Program-made: the position numbers and the translations under genes
In this document: one piece after another, positions 45,598-54,547 of the stretch
How the letters are laid out: each line of letters begins with the position of its first letter
How positions within the stretch are numbered: position 1 is the first letter of the stretch
The notes under the pieces: generated by a model
Seen by the model: only the letters and a program-made list of their open reading frames with translations
The model's database searches: none
Told to the model about the DNA's origin: nothing
Assembly (NCBI GenBank): GCA_029263295.1
Contig: JAJCXT010000024.1
Span: 1 to 61,926 of the forward strand
Direction: 5' to 3'
Length of the DNA: 61,926 nt
Source of the DNA: Acidobacteriota bacterium
Lineage (GTDB): Bacteria; Acidobacteriota; UBA890; WLXD01

Positions 45598-46860
45598 ATG
45601 AAACGACTGTTGATCCTCGGTGCTGGCACGGCCGGAACGATGGTGGCCAACCACCTGCGTACCAAGTTGCCTAGCGGTTGGTCGATGTCGGTGATCGACC
45701 CGGAACCCGAGCACTTGTACCAGCCCGACCTGCTCTTCATCCCCTTCGGTACGCAGACACCGGCGCGGGCCAAGCGTCCTCGTGCAGATTCCTTGCGCGA
45801 CGTCGACTGGATCCGGGAGCCCGTGGTTGCGGTCGAGCCCGACGCCAAGTGCGTAGTGCTTGGGAGCGGCCTGAGGTTGTCCTACGACCTGCTGGTGCTC
45901 GCCACCGGGTCGAGGACCCGACCGGAAGAGACCGAGGGTCTGACCGGTCCGTTGTGGCGCTCCGAGGTGCACGACTTCTACACCCTCGAGGGCGCTACCG
46001 CGCTGCACGGAGCGCTGGAGAACTTCAAGGGCGGCCGGCTGGTGCTGAACATCGTCGAGATGCCGATCAAGTGCCCGGTGGCGCCGCTGGAGTTCGCCTT
46101 CCTGGCCGACGACTACTTCAAGCGTCGCGGCATGCGCGAAGAGGTCGAGTTGGTCTACGTCACGCCGCTGGACGGCGCCTTCACGAAGCCGATCGCTTCC
46201 AGCGTGCTCGGCGGCATGCTGGAGGAGCGCGGCATTCGCGTCGAGTCCGAGTTCAACGCCTCCGAGGTCGATAACGATCGCCGCGTGCTGCGCTCCTGGG
46301 ATGAGCGCGGTATCGACTTCGATCTGCTGGTGACGATCCCCACGCACGGTGGCGCACCGGTGATCGGGGCCTCGGGAATGGGTGACGAGCTCGACTTCGT
46401 GCCGACTGACCGCCACACGCTCGCTGCCCGTGATCACGATGGCATCTTCGTTCTTGGCGATGCCACGAACCTGCCAGCTTCGAAGGCTGGCTCGGTGGCT
46501 CACTTCCAGGCTGAGGTTCTCGTCGAGAATCTCCAGCGAGTGATGGACGGTCGCAGCCCGGTGGAGGGCTTCGACGGCCACTCCAACTGCTTCATCGAAA
46601 GCGGTGCCGGCAAGGCGATGCTGATCGATTTCAACTATGACGTCGAGCCGCTGCCCGGCAAGTACCCCTTGCCGCTCGTAGGGCCCATGAGTCTGATGAA
46701 GGAAACGCGACTCAACCATATGGGCAAGCTGGGATTCCGCTGGGCGTACTGGAACATGTTGCTTCCGGCGCGCCCGATGCTGATTGGCAGTCGTATGTCG
46801 CTGATGGGCAAGAAGACCGCGCTACTGAACCCGAACCCGAGCCAGGCCGCGAGCGCCTGA
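45598..46860 (+). CDS. sqr: Sulfide:quinone oxidoreductase-like flavoprotein
   Basis: A 420-residue FAD enzyme that oxidises sulfide to a persulfide or polysulfide and passes electrons to quinone. FAD binding is seen at LLILGAGTAGTMVANHL and in GIFVLGDATNLPASKAG. Two cysteines fit the catalytic pair: C159 in MPIKCPVAPLEF and C331 in HSNCFIE. The C-terminal helices (LGFRWAYWNMLLPARPML) would attach it to the membrane. It is the first gene after the sigma-54 promoter and is followed by two sulfur-carrier genes. Start ATG at 45598 has GGAGGGCGAG upstream. Confidence 0.88.
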   Translation: MKRLLILGAGTAGTMVANHLRTKLPSGWSMSVIDPEPEHLYQPDLLFIPFGTQTPARAKRPRADSLRDVDWIREPVVAVEPDAKCVVLGSGLRLSYDLLVLATGSRTRPEETEGLTGPLWRSEVHDFYTLEGATALHGALENFKGGRLVLNIVEMPIKCPVAPLEFAFLADDYFKRRGMREEVELVYVTPLDGAFTKPIASSVLGGMLEERGIRVESEFNASEVDNDRRVLRSWDERGIDFDLLVTIPTHGGAPVIGASGMGDELDFVPTDRHTLAARDHDGIFVLGDATNLPASKAGSVAHFQAEVLVENLQRVMDGRSPVEGFDGHSNCFIESGAGKAMLIDFNYDVEPLPGKYPLPLVGPMSLMKETRLNHMGKLGFRWAYWNMLLPARPMLIGSRMSLMGKKTALLNPNPSQAASA

Positions 46861-46884
46861 CCTGAAGACGAAGGAGAGGAGACC

Positions 46885-47202
46885 ATGACTACCGCCGTAT
46901 TCGCAGGCGTCGACGTTGAAGTCAACGAAGAGGGCTTCCTGGTGAACAGCGACGAGTGGACCGCCGACGTGGCCGAGGCCATTGCGGCCGATTCCGGAGT
47001 CGGCCCGCTGACCGAGCTGCACTGGAAGGTCATCACTTTCTGCCGCGAAGATGCCGCACGCGAAGGCACCGCGCCCGGACTGCGCCGCATCTCCAAGCTC
47101 TCGGGCGTTGGCATGAAGGACCTGTATGCACTGTTCCCCAAGGGCCCCGGCAAGCTGGCCGCGATGGTCTCCGGTCTGCCCAAGCCGCAGAGCTGCATCT
47201 AA
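46885..47202 (+). CDS. TusE/DsrC family sulfur-carrier protein
   Basis: A 105-residue sulfur-relay protein with the C-terminal arm GLPKPQSCI, where the penultimate Cys104 is the sulfur carrier. The second Cys found eleven residues earlier in true DsrC is replaced by Ala (GKLAAMVS), as in TusE-type proteins. The start has AAGGAGAGGAG upstream. It lies 24 bases after sqr and 11 before dsrE2. It probably takes persulfide sulfur from SQR or DsrE2. No dissimilatory sulfite reductase genes are in the window. Confidence 0.85.
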   Translation: MTTAVFAGVDVEVNEEGFLVNSDEWTADVAEAIAADSGVGPLTELHWKVITFCREDAAREGTAPGLRRISKLSGVGMKDLYALFPKGPGKLAAMVSGLPKPQSCI

Positions 47203-47213
47203 GGACGACGACA

Positions 47214-47747
47214 ATGACCACCACGGAACTCGTTGAGACTCCCGCACCCGCGATCGAAGTCACCAGCGCAACGGCCGTCGAGCCCGAGAAGGACCGCCAC
47301 GTCTGCATCATCTGCTCCAAGGGGACGCTCGACATGGCGTACCCGGGGTTGATCATGGCCAATGCCGCGCGCATGAGCGGCATCAAGGCGACGCTGTTCT
47401 TCACTTTCTGGGGACTGGACATCATCACGGAGAAGACCGTCGATGAGCTCCACGTGCCGACGGTGGGCAATCCGTCGATGCACATCCCGACGATGGTCGG
47501 TGGGCTCCCGGGGATGGAGTCGATGGCCACCAGGATGATGAAGAAGCAGATGGAAGATCTCGACATCCCGGACGTCCGGGAACTGGTGGAGATCCTCCAC
47601 GACTCGGGCGCCGAGATCTATGCCTGCCGCATGGCAATGGACATGTTCAAGCGCACCGAGGACGACCTGGTCGACCAGGTGGATGAGGTCATCACCGCGA
47701 TGGACTTCTACGACAAGGCCGCTGGCTCCGAGGTGATCTTCATCTGA
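47214..47747 (+). CDS. DsrE2-like sulfur-transfer protein
   Basis: A 177-residue DsrE/DsrF-like protein of the DsrE2 type. The ATG at 47214 lies 11 bases after the TusE-like stop. The conserved parts are HVCIICSKGTLDMAYPGLIM, a hydrophobic stretch ATLFFTFWGLDII, and AEIYACRMAMDMFKR with the likely active Cys. DsrE2 proteins carry persulfide sulfur and often sit with TusA or DsrC. It is the last gene of the sulfide operon and is followed by two hairpins. Confidence 0.85.
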   Translation: MTTTELVETPAPAIEVTSATAVEPEKDRHVCIICSKGTLDMAYPGLIMANAARMSGIKATLFFTFWGLDIITEKTVDELHVPTVGNPSMHIPTMVGGLPGMESMATRMMKKQMEDLDIPDVRELVEILHDSGAEIYACRMAMDMFKRTEDDLVDQVDEVITAMDFYDKAAGSEVIFI

Positions 47748-47821
47748 GGAGGGGCGCGGGCAGTCTTTGAGGCTAGCGTCGGTATCGTCGTGGAGGATCC
47801 GACGAATATCGGCAGCTCGAA

Positions 47822-47855
47822 GGAAGGGTCGGCTCTCTTGGGGGCCGGCCCTTCC
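47822..47855 (+). terminator. Terminator hairpin after the sulfide operon
   Basis: GGAAGGGTCGGC (47822-47833) pairs with GCCGGCCCTTCC (47844-47855) through 11 normal pairs and one G-T pair. The loop is ten bases. The following TCTGTCC is only weakly T-rich. It lies 75 bases after dsrE2. Confidence 0.65.
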
Positions 47856-47856
47856 T

Positions 47857-47877
47857 CTGTCCTGGCCCTCAGGACAG
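47857..47877 (+). terminator. Second hairpin after the sulfide operon
   Basis: CTGTCCT (47857-47863) and AGGACAG (47871-47877) form a perfect seven-base stem with a seven-base loop, one base after the first hairpin. It may back up termination or shape the 5' end of the mutase message. A TAGAAT -10-like element follows at 47890-47895. Confidence 0.45.
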
Positions 47878-47960
47878 TGTCTGGTGACGTAGAATCGCCA
47901 GCGAATCCTACGGGGCCAATTCGTTTTCCGGCCGCATCCAGGTTTCGGAGCCGAACGAAC

Positions 47961-50021
47961 ATGAGCGACGACGCCAGTAAGCGAAGGGGTCAGTACCAGG
48001 CCGCGGATCTGGAGGGGGTCGAGTACCTCGATACAGCGGCCGGCGAGGCGCCGTTCGTTCGCGGACCCTACGACACGATGTACACGCGTCGCCCCTGGAC
48101 GGTCCGCCAGTACGCGGGCTTTTCCACGGCCGAGGAATCGAACGCGTTCTATCGGCGCAACCTCGCGGCTGGCCAGAGCGGCCTGTCGATCGCTTTCGAT
48201 CTGCCCACTCATCGTGGCTACGACTCGGACCACCCGCGCGTCGCCGGTGATGTCGGAATGGCCGGCGTGGCGATCGACTCCATCCTCGACATGCGAATTC
48301 TCTTCGACGGCATCCCGCTCGACCAGATGAGCGTCTCGATGACGATGAATGGCGCCGTGTTGCCGGTGCTGGCGTTGTATGTCGTTGTCGCGGAAGAACA
48401 GGGCGTCGAGCCCGAGCAGCTCCAGGGGACGATTCAGAACGACATTCTCAAGGAGTTCATGGTTCGCAACACGTACATCTATCCGCCCGCCGAGTCGATG
48501 CGAATCGTTGCGGACGTGTTCCGCTACGCCGCCGAGCACATGCCGCGCTTCAACAGCATCTCGGTGTCGGGCTACCACATGCAGGAGGCGGGAGCGACGG
48601 CGGAGCTCGAACTCGGATACACGCTCGCCGACGGTATCGAGTACGTCCGGACGGGAATCGCCGCCGGTCTGGATGTCGATGCGTTTGCTCCGCGGATCTC
48701 GTTCTTCTTCGGCATCGGCATGGAGTACCACACCGAGGTGGCGAAACTCCGGGCGGCACGGATGTTGTGGTGGCAACTGATGCAGCAGTTCGAGCCACAG
48801 GATGAACGTTCGTCGCGGCTGCGGACCCACTGCCAGACCAGCGGCTGGTCGCTGACCGCGCAGGACCCACTGAACAACGTCGTGCGTACCTGTATCGAAG
48901 CGATGGCGGCCGTGCACGGCGGCACACAGTCGCTGCACACCAACGCGTTCGACGAGGCTATGGCGCTGCCGAGCGATGCCTCGGCGCGCGTGGCCCGCAA
49001 CACGCAGCTGGTGCTGCAGCACGAGGCTGGCATGTGCGATGTCGTCGACCCCTGGGGCGGCAGCTACTTCATGGAGAACCTCACGCACGATCTGGCGCAG
49101 CGGGCGATGACTCACATCAACGAGGTCGAGGAACTGGGCGGCATGACCCGGGCCATCGAGGCGGGCGTCCCGAAGATGCGCATCGAGGAGGCCGCCGCTC
49201 GCACGCAAGCGCGCATCGACTCCGGCCGCCAAACGATCGTCGGTGTGAATCGGTACCAGGTGGAGATCGAGGACGAGTTCGAGGTTCTTGCCGTGGACAA
49301 TGCCGAGGTACGGCGCGGCCAGGTCACGCGGCTCGAAGAGCTTCGGGCGACGCGTGATAGCGGGGCATGCGACGACGCACTGCAGCAACTCGAGACTGTT
49401 GCTGCCTCGGGCAAGGGCAACCTCCTGGAGGCCAGCATCGGTGCCGCCCGGGCGGGCGCCACGGTCGGCGAGATGTCGGCAGCGATGGAACGAGTGTTCG
49501 GCCGCCACCAGGCCACCATCCGCTCGATCTCCGGCGTGTACAGTGGCGAGATGGGCGACGACGAGGCGGTACAGGCAGTGCGGCAGCGTGTCGAGCGCTT
49601 CGCCGAAGCGGCGGGCCGACGGCCGCGCATCCTGGTAGCGAAGCTCGGACAGGACGGCCACGATCGTGGCCAGAAGATCATCGCGACAGCGCTCTCGGAC
49701 CTGGGCTTCGACGTCGACATCGGCCCACTCTTTCAGACCCCGGACGAAGCGGCGCGGCAGGCGATCGAGAACGACGTGCACATCGTTGGCGCCAGCTCGC
49801 TGGCTGCCGGTCATCTCACGCTCGTGCCCGAATTGCGGGCGGCGCTGGACGGGCACGGGCGCCAGGATGTGTTGATCGTCGTGGGCGGCGTCGTGCCGCC
49901 TCAGGACCACGAAGCCGTCGGCGCGGCGGGCGCCGCGGCCATATTCGGGCCAGGGACGGTGATTCCCGAGGCAGCAGCAGCCCTCCTCGACGCGCTCGAG
50001 ACCACGGTGGAGAGCGGCTAG
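47961..50021 (+). CDS. Methylmalonyl-CoA mutase, single-chain
   Basis: A 686-residue adenosylcobalamin enzyme that interconverts methylmalonyl-CoA and succinyl-CoA. Substrate-site residues Tyr41 ([11 protein letters not shown]) and Arg169 ([10 protein letters not shown]) match methylmalonyl-CoA mutase, in contrast to IcmF nearby. SGYHMQEAG holds the active-site His. The C-terminal B12 domain has the lower-ligand motif [12 protein letters not shown]. The ATG at 47961 is preferred; an in-frame start at 47790 would run through the two hairpins. The stop is followed at once by meaB, its chaperone. Confidence 0.95.
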   Translation: MSDDASKRRGQYQAADLEGVEYLDTAAGEAPFVRGPYDTMYTRRPWTVRQYAGFSTAEESNAFYRRNLAAGQSGLSIAFDLPTHRGYDSDHPRVAGDVGMAGVAIDSILDMRILFDGIPLDQMSVSMTMNGAVLPVLALYVVVAEEQGVEPEQLQGTIQNDILKEFMVRNTYIYPPAESMRIVADVFRYAAEHMPRFNSISVSGYHMQEAGATAELELGYTLADGIEYVRTGIAAGLDVDAFAPRISFFFGIGMEYHTEVAKLRAARMLWWQLMQQFEPQDERSSRLRTHCQTSGWSLTAQDPLNNVVRTCIEAMAAVHGGTQSLHTNAFDEAMALPSDASARVARNTQLVLQHEAGMCDVVDPWGGSYFMENLTHDLAQRAMTHINEVEELGGMTRAIEAGVPKMRIEEAAARTQARIDSGRQTIVGVNRYQVEIEDEFEVLAVDNAEVRRGQVTRLEELRATRDSGACDDALQQLETVAASGKGNLLEASIGAARAGATVGEMSAAMERVFGRHQATIRSISGVYSGEMGDDEAVQAVRQRVERFAEAAGRRPRILVAKLGQDGHDRGQKIIATALSDLGFDVDIGPLFQTPDEAARQAIENDVHIVGASSLAAGHLTLVPELRAALDGHGRQDVLIVVGGVVPPQDHEAVGAAGAAAIFGPGTVIPEAAAALLDALETTVESG

Positions 50022-51014
50022 GTGAGTGAGCCGGGCGATAGCGCGTCGGTCGCCGAACGCATTATCGCTGGCGACCGCAATGCTCTGTCCCAGGCGATCA
50101 CGCTGATCGAGAGCACGCGCGACGTCGACCAGCAGCGGGCCGAGGAACTCCTCGAGGCGCTGGCCCCACACGCTGGCGGCAGCCAGCGGGTCGGAATCAG
50201 CGGCGTGCCCGGGGTGGGGAAGAGCACCCTCATCGACTATCTCGGCTCCTGGCTCGTTGAGCAGGGCCATCGTGTCGCGGTGCTGGCGGTCGACCCCTCA
50301 TCGACCGTCTCGGGCGGCAGTATCCTGGGCGACAAGACCCACATGACACGGTTAGCGAGCCTCGACGGCGCCTACATCAGGCCGTCGCCTTCGGCGCAGA
50401 CGCTCGGTGGCGTCGGCACGCGCACCCGCGAGGGCATGCTGCTGTGTGAGGCGGCCGGTTACGACATCGTGTTGATCGAGACCGTCGGCGTCGGCCAGTC
50501 GGAGACACTTGTCGCCGAGATGGTGGACACGTTCGTCGTGCTCATGCTCGCCGGCGGCGGCGACGAGTTGCAGGGCATCAAGAAGGGAATCCTCGAACTC
50601 GCCGACATCGTTGCCGTCAACAAGGCCGACGGCGACAACGTGCCGCGTGCACGCGAGGCGGTGACCGAGTACAGCGGCGCCCTGCGCTACTCGCGACGCT
50701 CCGGCGATGCCTGGACACCGAAAGCCATGCTCAGCAGCGGCCGCACCGGCGACGGGTTGCCGGAGCTGTGGGCCGCCATCGAGGAGCACCGCGAGGCGAT
50801 CGCCGCGAGCGGCGAACTCGACCGTCGCCGCCAGCGCCAGCGGGTGAGCTGGATGTGGGGCCTGGTCGAAGAGACCCTGCTGCGCGACTTTCGCCGCGCT
50901 GTTGCCACGACCGGGATGTTGGCGTCCGTGGAGCAGAAGGTGATTGCTGGCGAATGCACTCCGCGCACTGCTGCCCGCGAGCTCCTGTTCGGCGAGCCCG
51001 GAGAGGGTGACTAG
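50022..51014 (+). CDS. meaB: Methylmalonyl-CoA mutase-associated GTPase
   Basis: A 330-residue G-protein chaperone that gates cofactor loading and protects the mutase. P-loop GVPGVGKST is at residues 61-69, and later parts are LAVDPSSTVSGGSILGDKTHM, IETVGVGQSE and VNKADGDN. The GTG at 50022 directly follows the mutase stop, so the two are coupled. Together with IcmF this gives the strain two separate G-protein and mutase pairs. Confidence 0.95.
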   Translation: MSEPGDSASVAERIIAGDRNALSQAITLIESTRDVDQQRAEELLEALAPHAGGSQRVGISGVPGVGKSTLIDYLGSWLVEQGHRVAVLAVDPSSTVSGGSILGDKTHMTRLASLDGAYIRPSPSAQTLGGVGTRTREGMLLCEAAGYDIVLIETVGVGQSETLVAEMVDTFVVLMLAGGGDELQGIKKGILELADIVAVNKADGDNVPRAREAVTEYSGALRYSRRSGDAWTPKAMLSSGRTGDGLPELWAAIEEHREAIAASGELDRRRQRQRVSWMWGLVEETLLRDFRRAVATTGMLASVEQKVIAGECTPRTAARELLFGEPGEGD

Positions 51015-51055
51015 CCGGTAACTCGTGCGGCCGCGTTGCCCTACGGCTCCTGTCC

Positions 51056-51117
51056 TTGACACGATCGGGCACCGATGGCAGCATCACTAGCAATGTATGT
51101 GACTAGCATTGATAGTG
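51056..51117 (+). promoter_or_regulatory. Promoter and operator of the PadR/permease operon
   Basis: A perfect TTGACA lies at 51056-51061. CACTAGCAATG (51085-51095) and CATTGATAGTG (51107-51117) form an inverted repeat with one mismatch around an 11-base spacer. It ends 16 bases before the PadR start. The place and symmetry fit PadR autorepression. Confidence 0.6.
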
Positions 51118-51133
51118 TGGCGAGGTAGAACAA

Positions 51134-51469
51134 ATGGCGCGACGTGGACTGGGTGACTTCGAGCAGCAGGTTCTCCTCACGATCCTCCGACTGGGAGGCG
51201 AGGCGTACAGCGTTCCGATGGTGGTGGAGATGGAAGAGAGGACGGGGCGCGAGGTCTCCCAAGCGGCTGTCTACATCGCGCTGCGGCGCATGGAAGACAA
51301 GAAACTCGTGGTGTCGCGCATGGTGGAGCCGACCGCTTCAGGGAACGCGAAGGAGCGTCGCTACTTCAAGGTGAGCCCCGCGGGGCTGGAGCGCCTGGAA
51401 GAGTGTCGGCGCACGATGGACCGATTCTGGGAGGGCCTGGACAGCCGGGCTGAAGGAGAGACACGATGA
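51134..51469 (+). CDS. PadR family transcriptional regulator
   Basis: A 111-residue winged-helix repressor. The core reads DFEQQVLLTILRLGGEAYSV, then VSQAAVYIALRRMEDKKLVV and KERRYFKVSPAGLERLEE, all standard for PadR. GAGGTAG lies upstream of the ATG. It overlaps the permease start by four bases (ATGA). In acidobacterial-type genomes such genes pair with orphan duplicated permeases and probably respond to a small molecule. Confidence 0.92.
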   Translation: MARRGLGDFEQQVLLTILRLGGEAYSVPMVVEMEERTGREVSQAAVYIALRRMEDKKLVVSRMVEPTASGNAKERRYFKVSPAGLERLEECRRTMDRFWEGLDSRAEGETR

Positions 51470-54105
51470 GCGCCGCGCCGCGAGTACCGGTGTGGGTGCG
51501 GTGGGCCATGAACCGTTTCCTGAGCGCGCGTGAGGTCGCCTCGACGCTCGGTGAACTGCAGGAACTGCACGCGTATTGGACGGAGTCAGTGGGGCAGCGC
51601 GAGGCGGATCGGCGCTTCCGCCGACAGGTGCGCCAGTACCCGTTCAGACTCCTTCTCCGGGCGGGGCGCGGAGTGGCGAATGTACGCCCGTGGGCATCGC
51701 TGCGGAGTCTCAAGCAGAGCACCCGCAGCCTCGTGCGAACGCCCGGACTCACCGCGGCGATCGTGCTGACGGTGGGTATCGGCATCGGCGGTTGCGCGAC
51801 CATCTTTGCGGTCGTCGACGTTCTCTTCCTCAAAGGTCTGCCTTACCCGGACGCAGATCGACTCGTCTGGATCCACTCGGCTTCGCCGACGAGTCAGTGG
51901 GCCCTCTCCGCGGTTGACGTGCAGGCACTCGATGCTCAGCAGACGAGTTTCGAGGCGCTCGGCACCTACACGCGCAGCGCCAGCACGCTAGTGACCGATG
52001 ACGGGGCCGAGCGCCTGGTTTACATCGAAGCGGCGCCGGGCCTGTTCGCTACGCTGGGGATTCAGCTCCTCTCAGGTCGGGAAGCGGCCCGGGCGGAGGG
52101 CGACGTGGACGCCGATCCAACCGTCGTGATCACGCGCGGCTTCGCTGCTCGCTATTTCGATATCATCGAAGCGGATGGCAGTCAGGCACTCGGCGAGACC
52201 GTCCGCATCGGAGCCACCTCGTACCAGGTGATTGGCGTTCTGCCCTCGAACTTCGGGCCGCTCGCGTCCGGCACAGAGGTCTTCACCACCCTGCGCATGG
52301 AACCGCCGCCTCGCAAGGGGCCGTTCGGCTACATCACGGTGGGTAGGATCCGCGCCGACGTGATGCCGGATGTGGCGCTGGCGGAGCTGCGCGCCATCAG
52401 CACCAGGATCTTCCCGCTTTGGGTCGACAGCTTCCAGGACGACAGCGTCAGCTGGGGCATGCAGAATCTCGACGAGGTCCTCAATCGCGACGCGGGGCGC
52501 CTGCTGGCGATTCTCATGGGTGCGGTAGGGGGCCTGCTCCTGGTGGCAACAGCCAACGCGGCCAACTTGTTGCTAGCGCGCGTTGCGGGACGGCGGCCGG
52601 AAATGGTCCTGCGGCAGGCCTTGGGCGCCACTCGAGCCCAGATCGCTGGACACCTGCTCGTCGAGAGCGTGTTGCTCTCCCTGGGCGGGGTAGCGGTCGG
52701 GCTGCTGGTAGCTGTCGGCGGGTTGAGGATCCTCCCGGCGGTGGCATCGAGTTATCTCCCACGCCTGAGCGAGCTTCGCCTCGAGGGCAGCGTGATGCTC
52801 TTTGCGTGCGCGCTCACTGCGGCGTGCTGTTTTCTGTTCGGAGTGGTGCCCGCGCTGCGAGGGAGTCGCGCCGGAAGTCGTGTTGACGGGTTGGGCGGTG
52901 GGCGCTCGGTAACGGGCGGGGCGAGCGAGCAACGTGCACAGCGTCTGCTCGTGGCAGGCCAGCTCGCGCTGGTGCTCCCGTTGCTGACTGGTGGCGCGCT
53001 ACTTCTCACCAGCTTCGCCAATCTTCAGGATACCGATGCGGGCTTTGACGTCGAGCGGCTGCTCTCGCTGCGTGTGTCGTTGTCGGACCAGGCCTTTCCC
53101 GACGGTGAAGCGCGCCAGCAGTTCTGGGCGATGGCGCTGGAACGGATCGAAGCGCTTCCTGGTGTGGAGGCCGCGGCGGTATCGCTCGGGCGTCCACCTA
53201 ACGGTGGCTTCAACAACAACTTCGATCTCGAGGACAAACCCACCCCGGAGAACCAGAGTCAGCCCACCGCCCAGTGGATCATCGCGGAGAAGCGGTACTT
53301 CGATGTGCTCGGCGTCCCGCTTGTTGCCGGGCGGATGTTCGAGTCCACCGATCTCGACGAAGATGCGCCTCCGGTGGTTCTGGTGGACGAGGCATGGGCG
53401 GACAGACACTTCCCGGGAGCGAGTGCCGTGGGGCGTCGCTTCGTCGATGGCGGACAGGTCAACGAGCCGCTCACGACGGTGGTTGGCGTCGTGGGGACGG
53501 TGCCCTACGAGGGCCTTGGCGAGAGCGGCGCGGGGGCCGTGTACCGGGCCGACGCCCGTCGACTCAGCAGCCCATTTCTCATGATCCGCGTACTGGGCGA
53601 TCAGGCGCCTGTCGTCGCCTTGGTGCGAGAGGAGCTGCGGCAGCTCGATCCGACAGCCCCGATAACCGATGTGGCATCGGGCGAGACCCTGCTGAGTGAC
53701 TCGCTCACGCGACCACGGCACCTGTCGCTGCTGCTGGGCACGTTCGCCACGATCGCTCTGGGGCTCGCGGTGGTGGGCCTGTACGGGATCATGGCCAACT
53801 CGGTCGAGCGGCGCCGCGCCGAGATCGCGATTCGGCTCGCCCTCGGTGGCTCGCCGCGTGGCGTACAGCGCTTGATGGTCCGGCAGGGCATGTTGGTCGC
53901 CGCCGTTGGCGTCCTCGTTGGCGCCGTCCTGTCGGTGAGCGTGACGGGGGTGCTCGCCGACCTTCTCTATGAAGTCGAGCCAGCCGACCCCCTGACGCTG
54001 GTTGCAGCGGCGGCACTGATGCTGGTCGTTGCCTTGGCTGCCTGCCTGGTGCCGAGCCGCCGCGCCGCGCAGGCCGAGCCGAGAGCGGCGCTAGGCGCTC
54101 AGTAG
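51466..54105 (+). CDS. MacB/FtsX-like duplicated ABC permease (ADOP type)
   Basis: An 879-residue permease with two FtsX-type repeats and no ATPase gene nearby. A soluble 70-residue N-terminal part precedes the first helix (LTAAIVLTVGIGIGGCATIFAVVD). The first MacB periplasmic domain follows, then helices near residues 350-480, a second repeat and a last helix bundle (LLLGTFATIALGLAVVGLYGIMANSVERR). Orphan permeases with this layout are abundant in Acidobacteriota. The cargo is unknown; the ATPase is presumably encoded elsewhere. Confidence 0.88.
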   Translation: MSAAPRVPVWVRWAMNRFLSAREVASTLGELQELHAYWTESVGQREADRRFRRQVRQYPFRLLLRAGRGVANVRPWASLRSLKQSTRSLVRTPGLTAAIVLTVGIGIGGCATIFAVVDVLFLKGLPYPDADRLVWIHSASPTSQWALSAVDVQALDAQQTSFEALGTYTRSASTLVTDDGAERLVYIEAAPGLFATLGIQLLSGREAARAEGDVDADPTVVITRGFAARYFDIIEADGSQALGETVRIGATSYQVIGVLPSNFGPLASGTEVFTTLRMEPPPRKGPFGYITVGRIRADVMPDVALAELRAISTRIFPLWVDSFQDDSVSWGMQNLDEVLNRDAGRLLAILMGAVGGLLLVATANAANLLLARVAGRRPEMVLRQALGATRAQIAGHLLVESVLLSLGGVAVGLLVAVGGLRILPAVASSYLPRLSELRLEGSVMLFACALTAACCFLFGVVPALRGSRAGSRVDGLGGGRSVTGGASEQRAQRLLVAGQLALVLPLLTGGALLLTSFANLQDTDAGFDVERLLSLRVSLSDQAFPDGEARQQFWAMALERIEALPGVEAAAVSLGRPPNGGFNNNFDLEDKPTPENQSQPTAQWIIAEKRYFDVLGVPLVAGRMFESTDLDEDAPPVVLVDEAWADRHFPGASAVGRRFVDGGQVNEPLTTVVGVVGTVPYEGLGESGAGAVYRADARRLSSPFLMIRVLGDQAPVVALVREELRQLDPTAPITDVASGETLLSDSLTRPRHLSLLLGTFATIALGLAVVGLYGIMANSVERRRAEIAIRLALGGSPRGVQRLMVRQGMLVAAVGVLVGAVLSVSVTGVLADLLYEVEPADPLTLVAAAALMLVVALAACLVPSRRAAQAEPRAALGAQ

Positions 54106-54310
54106 GTGTAGACGACCTGGGCCTCGCCGCGCTGGCGATGGGGGCTCTTGCATGGACATGTCTTGTCCTGCGTTCCCAGGCGCTTACCACGCGCGCCAGT
54201 TGCCGTCCCTGCGTCGGGCACTGGCGAGGATCAACCGGGTCGAGAGGTGGGTACGGCAGGCGACCGTTCAGCGCGACCCCAGGGGGCAGGCGCCCGCGAG
54301 GGTCGGCCGT

Positions 54311-54547
54311 TCAACTCCCCCCGTCGACGCCCGGGCCGCTTGATTCCCCGGGACTCATGGTATGCGCTCTCTCGGTGGAGTGGGTCGCCTTGATGGCATC
54401 GTTGTAGCCTACGGTCATCTCGGTTGCGGAGTGCAGGGCGCCGAGCGCTCGGCCCCGAGTGTTTGAGCCAGATGCGATCAGGGAGACCTCTGGTGCTCGC
54501 CACTCGCGCCGTGTCTTCCCGTCGCCAGTCGAAGCGCTTACCGCCAT
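54311..54547 (-). CDS. RiPP precursor peptide 2, orphan paralogue of the cluster precursor
   Basis: A 78-residue peptide. The ATG at 54547 is chosen because GGAGGT lies five bases upstream; an in-frame start at 54583 is less well supported. The leader has RREWRAPEV (13-21), like KKWRAPRL of precursor 1. NTRGRALGALHSATE (29-43) lines up without gaps with residues 23-37 of precursor 1, sharing T, G, G, H, T and E. The C-terminus SSGPGVDGGS matches STGPGPAGAS, and both end in Ser. G36 to E43 again spans eight residues. There is no Cys. No maturation genes are beside it, so the enzymes at 12606-21236 are the likely partners. Homology is seen; expression is not known. Confidence 0.7.
   Translation of the reverse strand: MAVSASTGDGKTRREWRAPEVSLIASGSNTRGRALGALHSATEMTVGYNDAIKATHSTERAHTMSPGESSGPGVDGGS

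Noticed and set aside
47199..50270. Minus-strand reading of 1023 codons
   Set aside because: It is the antisense shadow of dsrE2, the mutase gene and the start of meaB. Its composition is typical of GC-rich antisense frames and it has no recognisable domain.
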